A DNA stretch of 64,000 bases from Alphaproteobacteria bacterium (GCA_018823835.1 JAHJHT010000013.1:558001-622000); one strand, 5' to 3'; positions 38,188 through 49,035 are shown, counted from the stretch's first letter. Notes: a model not told the origin generated them from the sequence alone. A program made the numbers and translations.

Positions 38188-39129
38188 ATGCTACTTGGAC
38201 GTACCGCCAACGGCCTCTACTGGATGAACCGCTACATCGAGCGGACGGAAAACATGGCCCGTCTCGTCGACGCCGGCCTGCGCATGGCGTTGACCCGTAC
38301 CCACAGCGCCGAGGAGGAATGGAAATCGGTGGTGCTGTCGGCCGGCACCGACAACGGCTTCGGCGCCTCGCATGAGAACTATACGGCCGAAGCGGTGTCC
38401 GACTACCTGCTGCGCGATGCATCCAACCCGTCGAGCGCCATGTCGTCGATCGAGACGGCGCGCTTCAACGCCCGCATGGTGCGCACCGCGCTGACGCGCG
38501 AGACCTGGGAGAGCATCAACGAAGGCTGGATGAGCCTGAAGCGGATGCTCGCCGACCCGATCGATGAACGCGAACTGCCGCGCGTCCTCGACGAGATCAA
38601 GCGGGCGACGGCGCTTATCCGCGGCTCGTTCTACGGCACCATGCTGCGCAACGAGATCTTCGACTTCTCGCAGATGGGCACCTATGTCGAGCGCGCCGAC
38701 AACACGGCGCGCATCCTCGACGTGAAATACTACGTGCTGCTGCCCTCGGTCTCCTGGGTGGGCTCGACGCTCGACAACTACCAGTGGGAATCGATCCTGC
38801 GCTCGGTGTCGGCGCACCGCAGCTATCGCTGGGTCTACGAGGCGGAGTACAAGCCGACCAACATCGCGGACTTCCTGATCCTCAATGGGCGCATGCCGCG
38901 ATCGCTGACCTTCTGCTATCGCTTCCTGGGAGAGCACCTGCGCTTCCGCGAAGAGGAATATGGCGAGCGACTGCCGTGCCACGACACGGTCGAGAAGACA
39001 ATTGCCAAGCTGCGCGGCAGTTCGATCAAGCAGATATTCGACACCGGGCTGCACGAATTCCTGACCGGTTTCATCCACGACAACAACCGCCTCGGTGCTG
39101 AAGTTGCGAACGACTATCGCTTTCTCTGA
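38188..39129 (+). CDS. Alpha-E domain-containing protein
   Basis: A 313-residue, almost wholly helical protein of the alpha-E family. It begins MLLGRTANGLYWMNRYIERTEN and includes ARFNARMVRTALTRETWE, FDFSQMGTYVERADNTARILDVKYYVLLPS and FLILNGRMPRSL. The repeated E-R-x-x-N pairs could bind a ligand or metal. The biochemical role is unknown; it always travels with circularly permuted ATP-grasp proteins and is thought to help them. It lies 13 bases after that gene. Confidence 0.92.
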   Translation: MLLGRTANGLYWMNRYIERTENMARLVDAGLRMALTRTHSAEEEWKSVVLSAGTDNGFGASHENYTAEAVSDYLLRDASNPSSAMSSIETARFNARMVRTALTRETWESINEGWMSLKRMLADPIDERELPRVLDEIKRATALIRGSFYGTMLRNEIFDFSQMGTYVERADNTARILDVKYYVLLPSVSWVGSTLDNYQWESILRSVSAHRSYRWVYEAEYKPTNIADFLILNGRMPRSLTFCYRFLGEHLRFREEEYGERLPCHDTVEKTIAKLRGSSIKQIFDTGLHEFLTGFIHDNNRLGAEVANDYRFL

Positions 39130-39153
39130 CACGGGCAGAAGGCCAGACATGCC

Positions 39154-39948
39154 ATGCGGCTGAAAATCTCGCACCGCACCGAATATCACTACGATGTGCC
39201 GGTCCATTATGCGTTGCAGCGCCTGCGCCTGACGCCGCGGGGCGGCTCGACGCAGACGGTGCTGTCGTGGGCGATCGAGGTGACGGGCGCGCATGAAGAG
39301 GTGCGCTTCATCGACCATTTCGAGAACGAGACCCGGCTGATCAGCGTGGACGGCGAGATGGACGCGGTCAGCGTGGAGGCCTCCGGGGAGATCGAGACGC
39401 ACAACACGGCCGGCGTTTCCGGCGCGCATCACGGTTTTGCGCCGCTCTGGCTGTTCGAGCGCGAAACGCCGCTGACGGCGGCGGGCGAGGCGGTGCGCGA
39501 CCTTGCCGGGTCGATCGACGAGGGCTCGGACCTCGACCGGCTGCACCGACTGATGGACACGATCGAGGAGCGCGTCGCCTATCTGCCCGGCGCCACCCAT
39601 GCCGGAACCACGGCAGAGGAAGCGCTGATCCAGAAATCCGGCGTCTGCCAGGACCACGCGCATATCTTTGCCTCGGCAGCGCGCAAGATGGGCTTTCCGG
39701 CCCGCTATGTCAGCGGCTACCTGATGATGAACGACACGGTCGACCAGGCGGCAAGCCATGCCTGGGCCGAAGCCCATGTGACCGGCCTCGGCTGGGTCGC
39801 CTTCGATGCCTCGAACGGCATCTCGCCCGACGAGCGCTACGTCCGCATTGCGACCGGCCGGGATTTCCGCGATGCCACGCCGGTTTCGGGAATTCGTCTC
39901 GGCAAGGCCGAGGAACGGCTTGCGGTTAGCCTCACGGTGGAGCAGTAA
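39154..39948 (+). CDS. Transglutaminase-like domain protein
   Basis: A 264-residue transglutaminase-like protein. An N-terminal beta domain (MRLKISHRTEYHYDVPVHYALQRLRLTPR) precedes the cysteine-protease-like core. The catalytic triad is in SGVCQDHAHIF (cysteine), SHAWAEAHV (histidine) and FDASNG (aspartate). Relatives are predicted to hydrolyse or transfer amide bonds. It follows the alpha-E gene by about 25 bases and precedes Anbu. No signal peptide, so a cytoplasmic role fits the neighbouring proteasome-like peptidase. Confidence 0.92.
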   Translation: MRLKISHRTEYHYDVPVHYALQRLRLTPRGGSTQTVLSWAIEVTGAHEEVRFIDHFENETRLISVDGEMDAVSVEASGEIETHNTAGVSGAHHGFAPLWLFERETPLTAAGEAVRDLAGSIDEGSDLDRLHRLMDTIEERVAYLPGATHAGTTAEEALIQKSGVCQDHAHIFASAARKMGFPARYVSGYLMMNDTVDQAASHAWAEAHVTGLGWVAFDASNGISPDERYVRIATGRDFRDATPVSGIRLGKAEERLAVSLTVEQ

Positions 39949-39978
39949 TCCGGCATAATTGCTGCCGGAACCGATTCC

Positions 39979-40710
39979 ATGACGTATTGTGTAGGACTGA
40001 AGATCGATCGCGGGCTCGTGTTCATGTCGGATACGCGCACCAATGCGGGCATCGATTCGATCTCGACCTTTCGCAAGATGCACGTCTGGGAGGAGCCGGG
40101 CGAGCGGGTGCTGGTGCTGATGTCGGCCGGCAACCTGGCGACGACGCAAGCGGTCGTCAGCCTGCTCGACGAGCGCTCGAAGGCAGTGAGCGACCGTTCG
40201 CACACGCTACTGGAAACGCCCTCCATGTACCAGACGGCGGCACTGGTCGGCAGCGTGGTCAAGGAAGTGATCGCCAATGCGTCGCCGACCGGGCAGAGCG
40301 CGGATTCCTATTTCAACGCCTCCTTCGTTCTCGGCGGCCAGATCCGCGGCACCGAGCCGCGCCTCTTCATGATCTATCCGGAAGGAAATTTCATCGAGAG
40401 CACCGAAGACACGCCGTTCTTCCAGGTCGGCGAGACGAAATACGGCAAGCCGATCCTGGTGCGGGCCTACGACAAGACGATGAGCTTCGCCGAGACGGTG
40501 AAGCTGCTGATGGTGTCGTTCGATTCAACGCTGAAGTCGAACCTCTCGGTCGGCCTGCCTCTCGACCTGACCTTCTACGAGAAGGATACGTTCAAGGTGG
40601 GGCTGCAGCGACGCATCAACCAGGACGATCCCTACTACAGGCAGATCTCTGAGGGCTGGTCCGACGCGCTGAAGATGGCGTTCAAGAGCCTGCCGGATTT
40701 TGTCGAGTAG
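39979..40710 (+). CDS. Anbu-type proteasome-like peptidase
   Basis: A 243-residue member of the 20S proteasome/HslV fold. It starts MTYCVGLKIDRGLVFMSDTRTNAG, so after methionine removal T2 would be the N-terminal nucleophile, as in Anbu ('ancestral beta subunit'). SAGNLATTQAV and the long C-terminal part without an HslU partner gene nearby support Anbu over HslV. Anbu proteins assemble into open-helix or ring structures; the substrate is unknown, although a product of the ATP-grasp/alpha-E pair is suspected. Start at 39979. Confidence 0.88.
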   Translation: MTYCVGLKIDRGLVFMSDTRTNAGIDSISTFRKMHVWEEPGERVLVLMSAGNLATTQAVVSLLDERSKAVSDRSHTLLETPSMYQTAALVGSVVKEVIANASPTGQSADSYFNASFVLGGQIRGTEPRLFMIYPEGNFIESTEDTPFFQVGETKYGKPILVRAYDKTMSFAETVKLLMVSFDSTLKSNLSVGLPLDLTFYEKDTFKVGLQRRINQDDPYYRQISEGWSDALKMAFKSLPDFVE

Positions 40711-40768
40711 GCGCTATGGCCGCGGGCTTGCGTCCCTGACGGGCAGGCCTCGGGCCTGAGGGGGAAGC

Positions 40769-42178
40769 ATGGACGGCGAAGATTTCCGAAAATGGTCGCA
40801 TAAGGCTGCCGACTGGGGCGCGGACTACCGCGCCGACCTTCGCGAGCGGCCGGTGCGCGCGCAAACCCGGCCCGGCGCGGTGGCGGCACGCATCGCCGCA
40901 TCCGCCCCCGAGGAGGGCGAGGCGATGGAGGCGATCTTCGCCGACTTCGAGGACGTCATCGTGCCCGGCATGACGCATTGGCAGCACCCGCGATTCTTCG
41001 CCTATTTCCCGGCCAACGCGGCACCGGTGTCGGTGGTGGCGGAGTACCTGGTCAGCGCCATGGCCGCGCAGTGCATGCTGTGGCAGACCTCGCCGGCGGC
41101 AACCGAGCTCGAGACCAAGGTGATCGACTGGCTGCGTCAGGCGCTCGGCCTGCCCGAGGGGTTTGCCGGCGTCATCCAGGATTCCGCCTCGTCGGCAACG
41201 CTGTCGGCCGTGCTGACCATGCGCGAGCGGGCGCTCGAATGGCAGGGCAACCGGCAGGGACTGTCCGGGCAGCCGCGGCTGCGCGTCTATTCGACCGACC
41301 AGGTGCATACCTCCATCGATCGGGCAATCTGGGTGTCGGGCATCGGCGAGGAAAACCTGGTGCGCGTTCCCTCAGGCGGGCGCTGGCGCTCCATGCAGCC
41401 CGAGGCGCTCGAGGCGGCAATCGCCGAGGATCTGGCGGCAGGATATTGTCCGGCGGGCGTGATCGCCTGCGTCGGCGGCACCAGCGTCGGCGGCAGCGAC
41501 GATGTGGCAGCACTCGGCGCCATTGCACGCCGGCACGGACTCTACCTGCATGTCGACGCGGCCTGGGCGGGGTCGGCGATGATCTGCCCGGAGTTCCGGC
41601 ACTTCTGGACGGGCGTGGAGGAGGCGGATTCGGTCGTCTTCAACCCGCATAAATGGCTGGGCGCGCAGTTCGACTGTTCGGTGCATTTCGTGCGCGACCC
41701 CGAGAGCCTGGTGAAGACGCTGGCGATCCGGCCCGAATTCCTCAAGACCCACGGCCATGACGGCATCGTGAACTATTCCGAGTGGACGGTGCCGCTCGGA
41801 CGGCGGTTCAGGGCGTTGAAGATCTGGTTCCTGCTCCGGGCGCACGGTCTCGAGGGGCTGCGCGCGATGATCCGCAACCATGTCGCGTGGAGCGAGAAGC
41901 TCGCCGCGCGGCTCGCCGCACAGCCCGGCTTCGAGATCGTTACCGAGCCGATGCTGTCGCTGTTCTCGTTCCGCCACCAGGCGCGCGACGAGCGCGAGAC
42001 GGACGAGCACAATCTGCGCCTTGTCGAAGCCATCAACAATGACGGGCGCATCTACCTGACGCAGACACGCGTCGACGGCAAGGTGGCGATCCGCTTCCAG
42101 GCGGGCCAGTTCGAAACCACCGAGGCCGACGTCGATGCCGCCTTCGAGGCGATCACCCAGATCGCCGCCGGCCTCTAG
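40769..42178 (+). CDS. Group II pyridoxal-phosphate-dependent decarboxylase (aromatic L-amino-acid type)
   Basis: A 469-residue PLP enzyme with the aromatic amino-acid decarboxylase signature: MTHWQHPRFFAYFP near the start, WQTSPAATELE, SASSATLSAVL, HVDAAWAG (PLP aspartate) and the PLP lysine in FNPHKWLGAQFDCS near residue 295. The substrate could be tyrosine, tryptophan, phenylalanine or DOPA; the product would be the amine. It is not obviously part of the neighbouring Anbu or glp groups. A GGGGGAAG site lies before the ATG. Confidence 0.88.
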   Translation: MDGEDFRKWSHKAADWGADYRADLRERPVRAQTRPGAVAARIAASAPEEGEAMEAIFADFEDVIVPGMTHWQHPRFFAYFPANAAPVSVVAEYLVSAMAAQCMLWQTSPAATELETKVIDWLRQALGLPEGFAGVIQDSASSATLSAVLTMRERALEWQGNRQGLSGQPRLRVYSTDQVHTSIDRAIWVSGIGEENLVRVPSGGRWRSMQPEALEAAIAEDLAAGYCPAGVIACVGGTSVGGSDDVAALGAIARRHGLYLHVDAAWAGSAMICPEFRHFWTGVEEADSVVFNPHKWLGAQFDCSVHFVRDPESLVKTLAIRPEFLKTHGHDGIVNYSEWTVPLGRRFRALKIWFLLRAHGLEGLRAMIRNHVAWSEKLAARLAAQPGFEIVTEPMLSLFSFRHQARDERETDEHNLRLVEAINNDGRIYLTQTRVDGKVAIRFQAGQFETTEADVDAAFEAITQIAAGL

Positions 42179-42241
42179 CGGGTCGGAAACGGGCGACTAA
42201 AACTGCCACATTCGTTTAGCCGGCTAGTCTTAATTCCCTAT

Positions 42242-42274
42242 TTTCGTTTTTCGTGCTATTTGCTAAAAACGAAA
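42242..42274. promoter_or_regulatory. Perfect palindrome upstream of glpR, probable GlpR operator
   Basis: TTTCGTTTTT (42242-42251) and AAAAACGAAA (42265-42274) are exact inverted copies with a 13-base spacer, ending 12 bases before the glpR start. The TTTCG core recurs at the glpD promoter, which supports autoregulation by GlpR. Confidence 0.65.
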
Positions 42275-42286
42275 GTGGAGGGATCA

Positions 42287-43057
42287 ATGTACCTTACGCA
42301 ACGACATACCGAAATCATCCAGCTCGCCAAGGATGAGGGCAGGGTGCTGGTCGATGACCTAGCTGCGCATTTCGGTGTGACGCCGCAGACGATCCGCAAG
42401 GATCTCAATGATTTGTGCGAACAGCGGCTGCTGACCCGCATCCATGGCGGGGCATTGTTCCCGTCGGGAATCGAAAACATGGAGTACGAGGCGCGCCGCA
42501 AGATCGCGCTCATCGAGAAGGAGGCGATCGGAAAGGCCGCAGCGCGGCTGATCCCGGATCACGCTTCGCTGTTCGTCAACATCGGCACCACGACGGAGGC
42601 CGTCGGCAAGGCGCTTCTCGACCATACCGGGCTCATGGTCATCACCAATAACATCAATGTTGCCAATATGATGCGGGTCTATCCCTCGATCGAGGTCGTG
42701 ATCGCGGGCGGCGTGGTGCGCGGCTCGGACGGCGGCATCGTCGGCGAGGCGGCCGTGGATTTCATCAAGCAGTTCAAGGTGGACTACGCGGTGATCGGCG
42801 CCTCGGCCATCGACCATGACGGTGCGTTGCTTGATTTCGACTTTCGCGAGGTGAAGGTCGCGCAAGCCATCATCGCCAATGCACGGCACGTCATCCTGGT
42901 TTCGGATTCGACCAAGTTCGAGCGGACCGCACCTGTGCGCATTGGCCATCTGAGCCAGGTCGACACCTTTATCACCGACCGCTGCGATCTGCCGGCCATC
43001 CGCAGGATATGCGGCGAAGCAGAAGTCGTGCTGGTCGAGACCGCGGTTGCGGAATAG
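42287..43057 (+). CDS. glpR: DeoR-family repressor GlpR
   Basis: A 256-residue DeoR-type repressor, expected to respond to glycerol-3-phosphate. The N-terminal winged helix spans about residues 5-55 (RHTEIIQLAKDEGRVLVDDLAAHFGVTPQTIRKDL). The sugar-phosphate-binding domain follows, with NIGTTTEAVGKALLDH and DFREVKVAQAII. The start at 42287 has GGAGGGATC upstream; earlier in-frame starts at 42260 fall within the operator and are unlikely. It heads the glp locus, with glpD starting about 115 bases after its stop. Confidence 0.93.
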   Translation: MYLTQRHTEIIQLAKDEGRVLVDDLAAHFGVTPQTIRKDLNDLCEQRLLTRIHGGALFPSGIENMEYEARRKIALIEKEAIGKAAARLIPDHASLFVNIGTTTEAVGKALLDHTGLMVITNNINVANMMRVYPSIEVVIAGGVVRGSDGGIVGEAAVDFIKQFKVDYAVIGASAIDHDGALLDFDFREVKVAQAIIANARHVILVSDSTKFERTAPVRIGHLSQVDTFITDRCDLPAIRRICGEAEVVLVETAVAE

Positions 43058-43085
43058 CGCGCGAGGCGCGAATCCGACATTTCGT

Positions 43086-43113
43086 TTGACATTCGTTCTT
43101 ATTTCGAAATAAT
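43086..43113 (+). promoter_or_regulatory. glpD promoter with GlpR-type operators
   Basis: TTGACA (43086-43091) and AATAAT (43108-43113) are 16 bases apart. The perfect palindrome ATTTCGAAAT (43101-43110) overlaps the -10 region, and further TTTCG copies lie at 43080-43084, 43101-43110 and 43122-43127, as expected for repression by GlpR. Confidence 0.72.
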
Positions 43114-43172
43114 CCCGAAACGCTTTCGAGATCGCCGAAAATGGTGCAGTGCGAAAGCGTGGGAGGACTTTC

Positions 43173-44702
43173 TTGGACGCAATACCGATCCATGACATCT
43201 TTGTCATTGGCGGCGGCATCAATGGCTGCGGCACGGCGCGCGATGCTGCGGGCAGGGGATACTCGGTCTTCCTCGCCGAAATGCGCGATCTCGCGAGCGG
43301 CACATCCTCCTTCTCGACCAAGCTGATCCACGGCGGGTTGCGCTACCTCGAATATTACGAGTTCCGGCTGGTGCGTGAATCGCTGATGGAGCGCGAAGTG
43401 CTCTGGAAGAGCGCTCCACACATCATCTGGCCGATGCGCTTCGTGCTGCCCTATGCCAAGGGGCTGCGGCCTGCCTGGCTGATCCGGCTCGGCCTGTTCC
43501 TCTACGACCACATAGGCGGCCGCAAGCTGCTGCCGCCGACGCGCACGCTGGACATGCGACAGGACCCGGCCGGCAAGCCTCTGAAGCCGCTGTTCACGCG
43601 CGCCTTCGAATATTCGGACGGCTGGGTGAACGATGCCAGGCTGGTGGTGCTGAACGCCCGCGACGCGGCCGACCGCGGCGCGACGATCCGCACGCGCACC
43701 AAGGTTGTCAGCGCACGCCGCGAGGCGGGGATATGGACGGTCACGGTCGAGGACCTGCGCAGCGGCAAGACCGAGGACGTGCGGGCCCGGATGATCGTCA
43801 ACGCCGCCGGGCCCTGGATCGACCACGTGCTGTCTGGCACGGTCGGCCAGAACGACGTGCACAACGTCCGCCTGGTCAAGGGCAGCCACATCGTGGTGCC
43901 GAAGAAGTTCGACGATCCGCGGGCCTATTTCTTCCAGAACAAGGACGGGCGGATCATCTTCGCGATCCCCTACGAGGACGATTTCACGCTGATCGGCACG
44001 ACGGACGAGGATTTTTCCGGCGACCCGCATGACGCCAAGATCAGCGATGCGGAGACCAACTACCTGTGCGATGCGGCGAGCGAGTATTTCGCCAAGCCGG
44101 TCAGGCCGTCGGACATCGTCTGGACCTATTCGGGCGTGCGGCCGCTTTACGACGATGGCGCCACCAAGGCGCAGGAAGCTACGCGCGACTACGTGCTGAA
44201 GTCGGACGGGGGCGACGGCAAGGCGCCGATCGTCAACATTTTCGGCGGCAAGATCACCACCTATCGCCGGCTGGCAGAGCACATGCTGGAAAAGATCGAG
44301 GGTTTTCTCGGCGCCAAGGGCAAGCCCTGGACGGCAAAATCGGTGCTGCCGGGCGGCGACTTCTTCGACACCGGCTTCGAGGCGCAGGTGAAGAAGCTCA
44401 AGGCGAGCTATGGCTTCCTGGAGCTTTCTCATGCGCGCCGGCTGACGCGGCTATACGGTACGCGAGCGGCGACGCTGCTCGGACTGGCGAAGTCCCTCGC
44501 CGACCTCGGCCAGAAGTTCGGACCCGATCTCTACGAGGCCGAAATACGCTATCTTGTCGAGCACGAGTGGGCTGTTACGGCGGAAGACATACTTTGGCGC
44601 CGCACCAAGCGCGGGCTGGTGCTGAGCGGCGAGGAAACGGCCAAGCTCGAGACATACATGAACGGACTGAACCACGGGATGCGGAACGCGGCGGCCGAAT
44701 AG
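43173..44702 (+). CDS. glpD: Aerobic glycerol-3-phosphate dehydrogenase
   Basis: A 509-residue membrane-associated flavoenzyme that oxidises glycerol-3-phosphate to dihydroxyacetone phosphate and feeds electrons to the quinone pool. The FAD motif IGGGINGCGTARDAAGRG lies near residue 10, followed by SGTSSFSTKLIHGGLRYLE. LYDHIGGRKLLPPTR and FGGKITTYRRLAEHM are also typical. The start is TTG at 43173, seven bases after GGGAGG; a GTG at 43149 is possible but poor. The transport genes glpSTPQUV follow closely. Confidence 0.95.
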   Translation: MDAIPIHDIFVIGGGINGCGTARDAAGRGYSVFLAEMRDLASGTSSFSTKLIHGGLRYLEYYEFRLVRESLMEREVLWKSAPHIIWPMRFVLPYAKGLRPAWLIRLGLFLYDHIGGRKLLPPTRTLDMRQDPAGKPLKPLFTRAFEYSDGWVNDARLVVLNARDAADRGATIRTRTKVVSARREAGIWTVTVEDLRSGKTEDVRARMIVNAAGPWIDHVLSGTVGQNDVHNVRLVKGSHIVVPKKFDDPRAYFFQNKDGRIIFAIPYEDDFTLIGTTDEDFSGDPHDAKISDAETNYLCDAASEYFAKPVRPSDIVWTYSGVRPLYDDGATKAQEATRDYVLKSDGGDGKAPIVNIFGGKITTYRRLAEHMLEKIEGFLGAKGKPWTAKSVLPGGDFFDTGFEAQVKKLKASYGFLELSHARRLTRLYGTRAATLLGLAKSLADLGQKFGPDLYEAEIRYLVEHEWAVTAEDILWRRTKRGLVLSGEETAKLETYMNGLNHGMRNAAAE

Positions 44703-44733
44703 CCGCGCGTCGGAAGCGCCTGGGAGGGCACAT

Positions 44734-45816
44734 ATGCTTGAACTGAGAAACGTGACGAAGCGGGTGACAGGCGTGGATCATATCCGCGACGTGTCGCTGA
44801 CGCTCCAGCACGGCTCGCTCAACGTGCTGCTTGGACCGACGCTGTCGGGCAAGACCAGCCTCATGCGCCTGATGGCCGGCCTCGATGCGCCGACATCAGG
44901 CTCGGTGTGGTTCGACGGCGCGGACGTGACCGGCGTGCCGGTCCAGAAGCGCAACATCGCGATGGTCTACCAGCAGTTCATCAACTACCCGGCGATGACG
45001 GTCTACGAGAACATCGCCTCGCCGCTGCGCGTCGCCGGCGCCGACAAGGCGACAATCGAGGCCGAGGTCGAGAAGGCTGCCGCGCTGCTGAAGCTGACGC
45101 CCTATCTCGACCGCACGCCGCTGAGCCTGTCGGGCGGGCAGCAGCAGCGTACCGCGCTGGCGCGGGCCATCGTCAAGAATGCCGGCCTGGTGCTGCTCGA
45201 CGAGCCGCTCGCCAACCTGGACTACAAGCTGCGCGAGGAGTTGCGCGCCGAGCTGCCGCGGCTCTTCGCCGAGGCCGGCACCATCTTTGTCTATGCCACG
45301 ACCGAGCCGCAGGAAGCGCTGCTGCTCGGCGGCAACACGGCAACCCTGTCGGAGGGCCGGGTGACGCAGTTCGGCGAGACGATCGACGTCTTCCGCAATC
45401 CCAACGACCTGATAACGGCCAAGACATTCGCCGATCCGCCGCTCAACACCATCGTGCTGAGGAAGAGCGGTTCGAGCTTCCAGCTTGATGGTGGGGTCAA
45501 CCTCCCGGTACCGGGCGACCTCGCCGGTATTGCCGATACGAGCTACACGATCGGCTTCCAGCCCCACCATCTTTCTCTTGAACGGGCCAACGAAGCGGCG
45601 GTGCCGGTGCGCGCAAAGGTCTCGATGACCGAGATCACCGGTTCGGAGACCTTCGTGCACCTCGATTTCGCCGATGTGCGGTGGGTCATGCTGGCGCACG
45701 GCATTCGCATGCTGGAGCCCGACCAGACGATCGAGGTGTTCATCGATCCGAGACACATCATGGTGTTCGACGCTGACGGCCATTCGGCCGGGCGCGCGCC
45801 GAAAATGGCGGCATAA
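44734..45816 (+). CDS. glpS: Glycerol ABC transporter ATP-binding protein GlpS
   Basis: A 360-residue ATPase of the rhizobial glycerol importer. Motifs: Walker A GPTLSGKT (34-41), Q-loop Q80, signature LSGGQ (132-136), Walker B VLLDE (153-157). The H-loop position, normally histidine in VTHDQ, is threonine (T190 in VYATTEPQEAL), so this subunit may not complete hydrolysis at its own site. A regulatory TOBE-like domain fills the last 130 residues. It is the first of two ATPases; GlpT lacks the features that GlpS keeps, and vice versa. Confidence 0.88.
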   Translation: MLELRNVTKRVTGVDHIRDVSLTLQHGSLNVLLGPTLSGKTSLMRLMAGLDAPTSGSVWFDGADVTGVPVQKRNIAMVYQQFINYPAMTVYENIASPLRVAGADKATIEAEVEKAAALLKLTPYLDRTPLSLSGGQQQRTALARAIVKNAGLVLLDEPLANLDYKLREELRAELPRLFAEAGTIFVYATTEPQEALLLGGNTATLSEGRVTQFGETIDVFRNPNDLITAKTFADPPLNTIVLRKSGSSFQLDGGVNLPVPGDLAGIADTSYTIGFQPHHLSLERANEAAVPVRAKVSMTEITGSETFVHLDFADVRWVMLAHGIRMLEPDQTIEVFIDPRHIMVFDADGHSAGRAPKMAA

Positions 45817-45820
45817 GCGC

Positions 45821-46885
45821 ATGGCTCGCATCGACCTCGACCATATCCGCCACGCCTACGGGACGCCGAAGTCCGACGCGGACTACGCGCTGAAGGAAGT
45901 CCATCACACCTTCGACGACGGCGGCGCCTATGCGCTGCTCGGCCCGTCCGGCTGCGGCAAGACCACGCTGCTCAACATCATCTCGGGCCTGCTCCATCCC
46001 TCGGAGGGCAAGCTGCTGTTCGACGGCAAGGACGTGACCAACCTGTCGACGCAGGAACGCAACATCGCGCAGGTGTTCCAGTTCCCGGTGGTCTACGACA
46101 CGATGTCCGTCTACGACAACCTGGCGTTTCCGCTGCGCAATCGTGCCGTTCCAGAGGCCGACGTGGACCGCCGGGTGCGCGAGATTCTGGAGATGACCGG
46201 GCTTGCCGAACTCGGCGACCGCAAGTGCCGCGGACTGACCGCCGACCAGAAGCAGAAGATTTCGCTCGGCCGTGGCCTGGTTCGTTCCGACGTCAACGCC
46301 ATCCTGTTCGACGAGCCGCTGACCGTCATCGACCCGCACATGAAGTGGGTGCTGCGCTCGCAGCTGAAGCAGCTGCACCGCCGCTTCGCCTTCACCATGG
46401 TCTATGTCACGCACGACCAGACCGAGGCATTGAGCTTCGCCGACCAGGTGGTGGTGATGTATGACGGCGCGATCGTGCAGATTGGCACGCCGGCCGACCT
46501 GTTCGAGCGGCCGCGGCATACCTTCGTCGGCTATTTCATCGGCTCGCCCGGCATGAACGTGCTGCCGGTCAAGCTCGACGGCGCGGAAGCGCGGCTCGGC
46601 GGCCAGGTCATCAGGCTGCCCGGGCGGCCCGACTTGATCGAAGGCTCGATCGAGCTCGGCGTGCGGCCGGAATATGTGCACTTCTCCAAGGACGGCATGC
46701 CAGTCTCGGTCACCAAGGTCGAGGACATCGGCCGCCACAAGGTGGTGCGCGCCAAGCTGCAGGGCGAGGACATAGCGCTGATCCTCAAGGAGGACGACAG
46801 CGTGCCGGCCGACGCGAGGGTGAGCTTCGACCCGGCAGGCATCAATCTCTACGCCAATTCCTGGCGCGTCGAGATGGGAGGCTAG
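45821..46885 (+). CDS. glpT: Glycerol ABC transporter ATP-binding protein GlpT
   Basis: A 354-residue ATPase, partner of GlpS (not the glycerol-3-phosphate antiporter of E. coli with the same name). Walker A GPSGCGKT (41-48), Q87, Walker B ILFDE (161-165) and H198 in VTHDQTEAL are intact. The signature is degenerate: LTADQ (139-143) instead of LSGGQ. A TOBE-like tail follows. The start at 45821 comes four bases after the glpS stop. Together with GlpS it should form one complete and one incomplete ATP site. Confidence 0.88.
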   Translation: MARIDLDHIRHAYGTPKSDADYALKEVHHTFDDGGAYALLGPSGCGKTTLLNIISGLLHPSEGKLLFDGKDVTNLSTQERNIAQVFQFPVVYDTMSVYDNLAFPLRNRAVPEADVDRRVREILEMTGLAELGDRKCRGLTADQKQKISLGRGLVRSDVNAILFDEPLTVIDPHMKWVLRSQLKQLHRRFAFTMVYVTHDQTEALSFADQVVVMYDGAIVQIGTPADLFERPRHTFVGYFIGSPGMNVLPVKLDGAEARLGGQVIRLPGRPDLIEGSIELGVRPEYVHFSKDGMPVSVTKVEDIGRHKVVRAKLQGEDIALILKEDDSVPADARVSFDPAGINLYANSWRVEMGG

Positions 46886-46888
46886 ACC

Positions 46889-47755
<867 letters not shown>

Positions 47756-47756
47756 G

Positions 47757-48680
<924 letters not shown>

Positions 48681-48682
48681 TC

Positions 48683-48964
48683 ATGGACCTGCAATGGATG
48701 GCATGGACGCTGCCGACCGCGATCTTCTTCGGCACGATCCTTTCGCTGCTGATCGGCATGGCGGTGTGGGAATATGTCTCGCCGGGCGGCAATCCGCGCG
48801 TCGGCGTGCTGCGCTTCGAGACGACGCGGGGCGACCGCCTGTTCATCTCGCTGCTCGGAAGCGGCTTCATCAATCTCGCTTGGCTGGGCCTGATCGGGCC
48901 CAACCTGTGGTGGGCTCTCGCCCTGTCAGTGGTCTACGCGATCGGCGTATTCCGCCTCGTCTAG
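48683..48964 (+). CDS. glpU: Small membrane protein GlpU (DUF2160)
   Basis: A 93-residue protein with two or three membrane helices (WTLPTAIFFGTILSLLIGMAVWEYVSPGG, then FISLLGSGFINLAWLGLIG). This small protein regularly sits between the permeases and the binding protein in rhizobial glycerol operons; its role in uptake is not known. It begins two bases after glpQ, with GGGGAGGG upstream. Confidence 0.85.
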   Translation: MDLQWMAWTLPTAIFFGTILSLLIGMAVWEYVSPGGNPRVGVLRFETTRGDRLFISLLGSGFINLAWLGLIGPNLWWALALSVVYAIGVFRLV

Positions 48965-49035
48965 GGCGTGAACTGATCGGGGGCGCCTAGGGCGGCGCAC
49001 CTGATGGAACTTGGAACTGTAACGGGAGGAAACCC

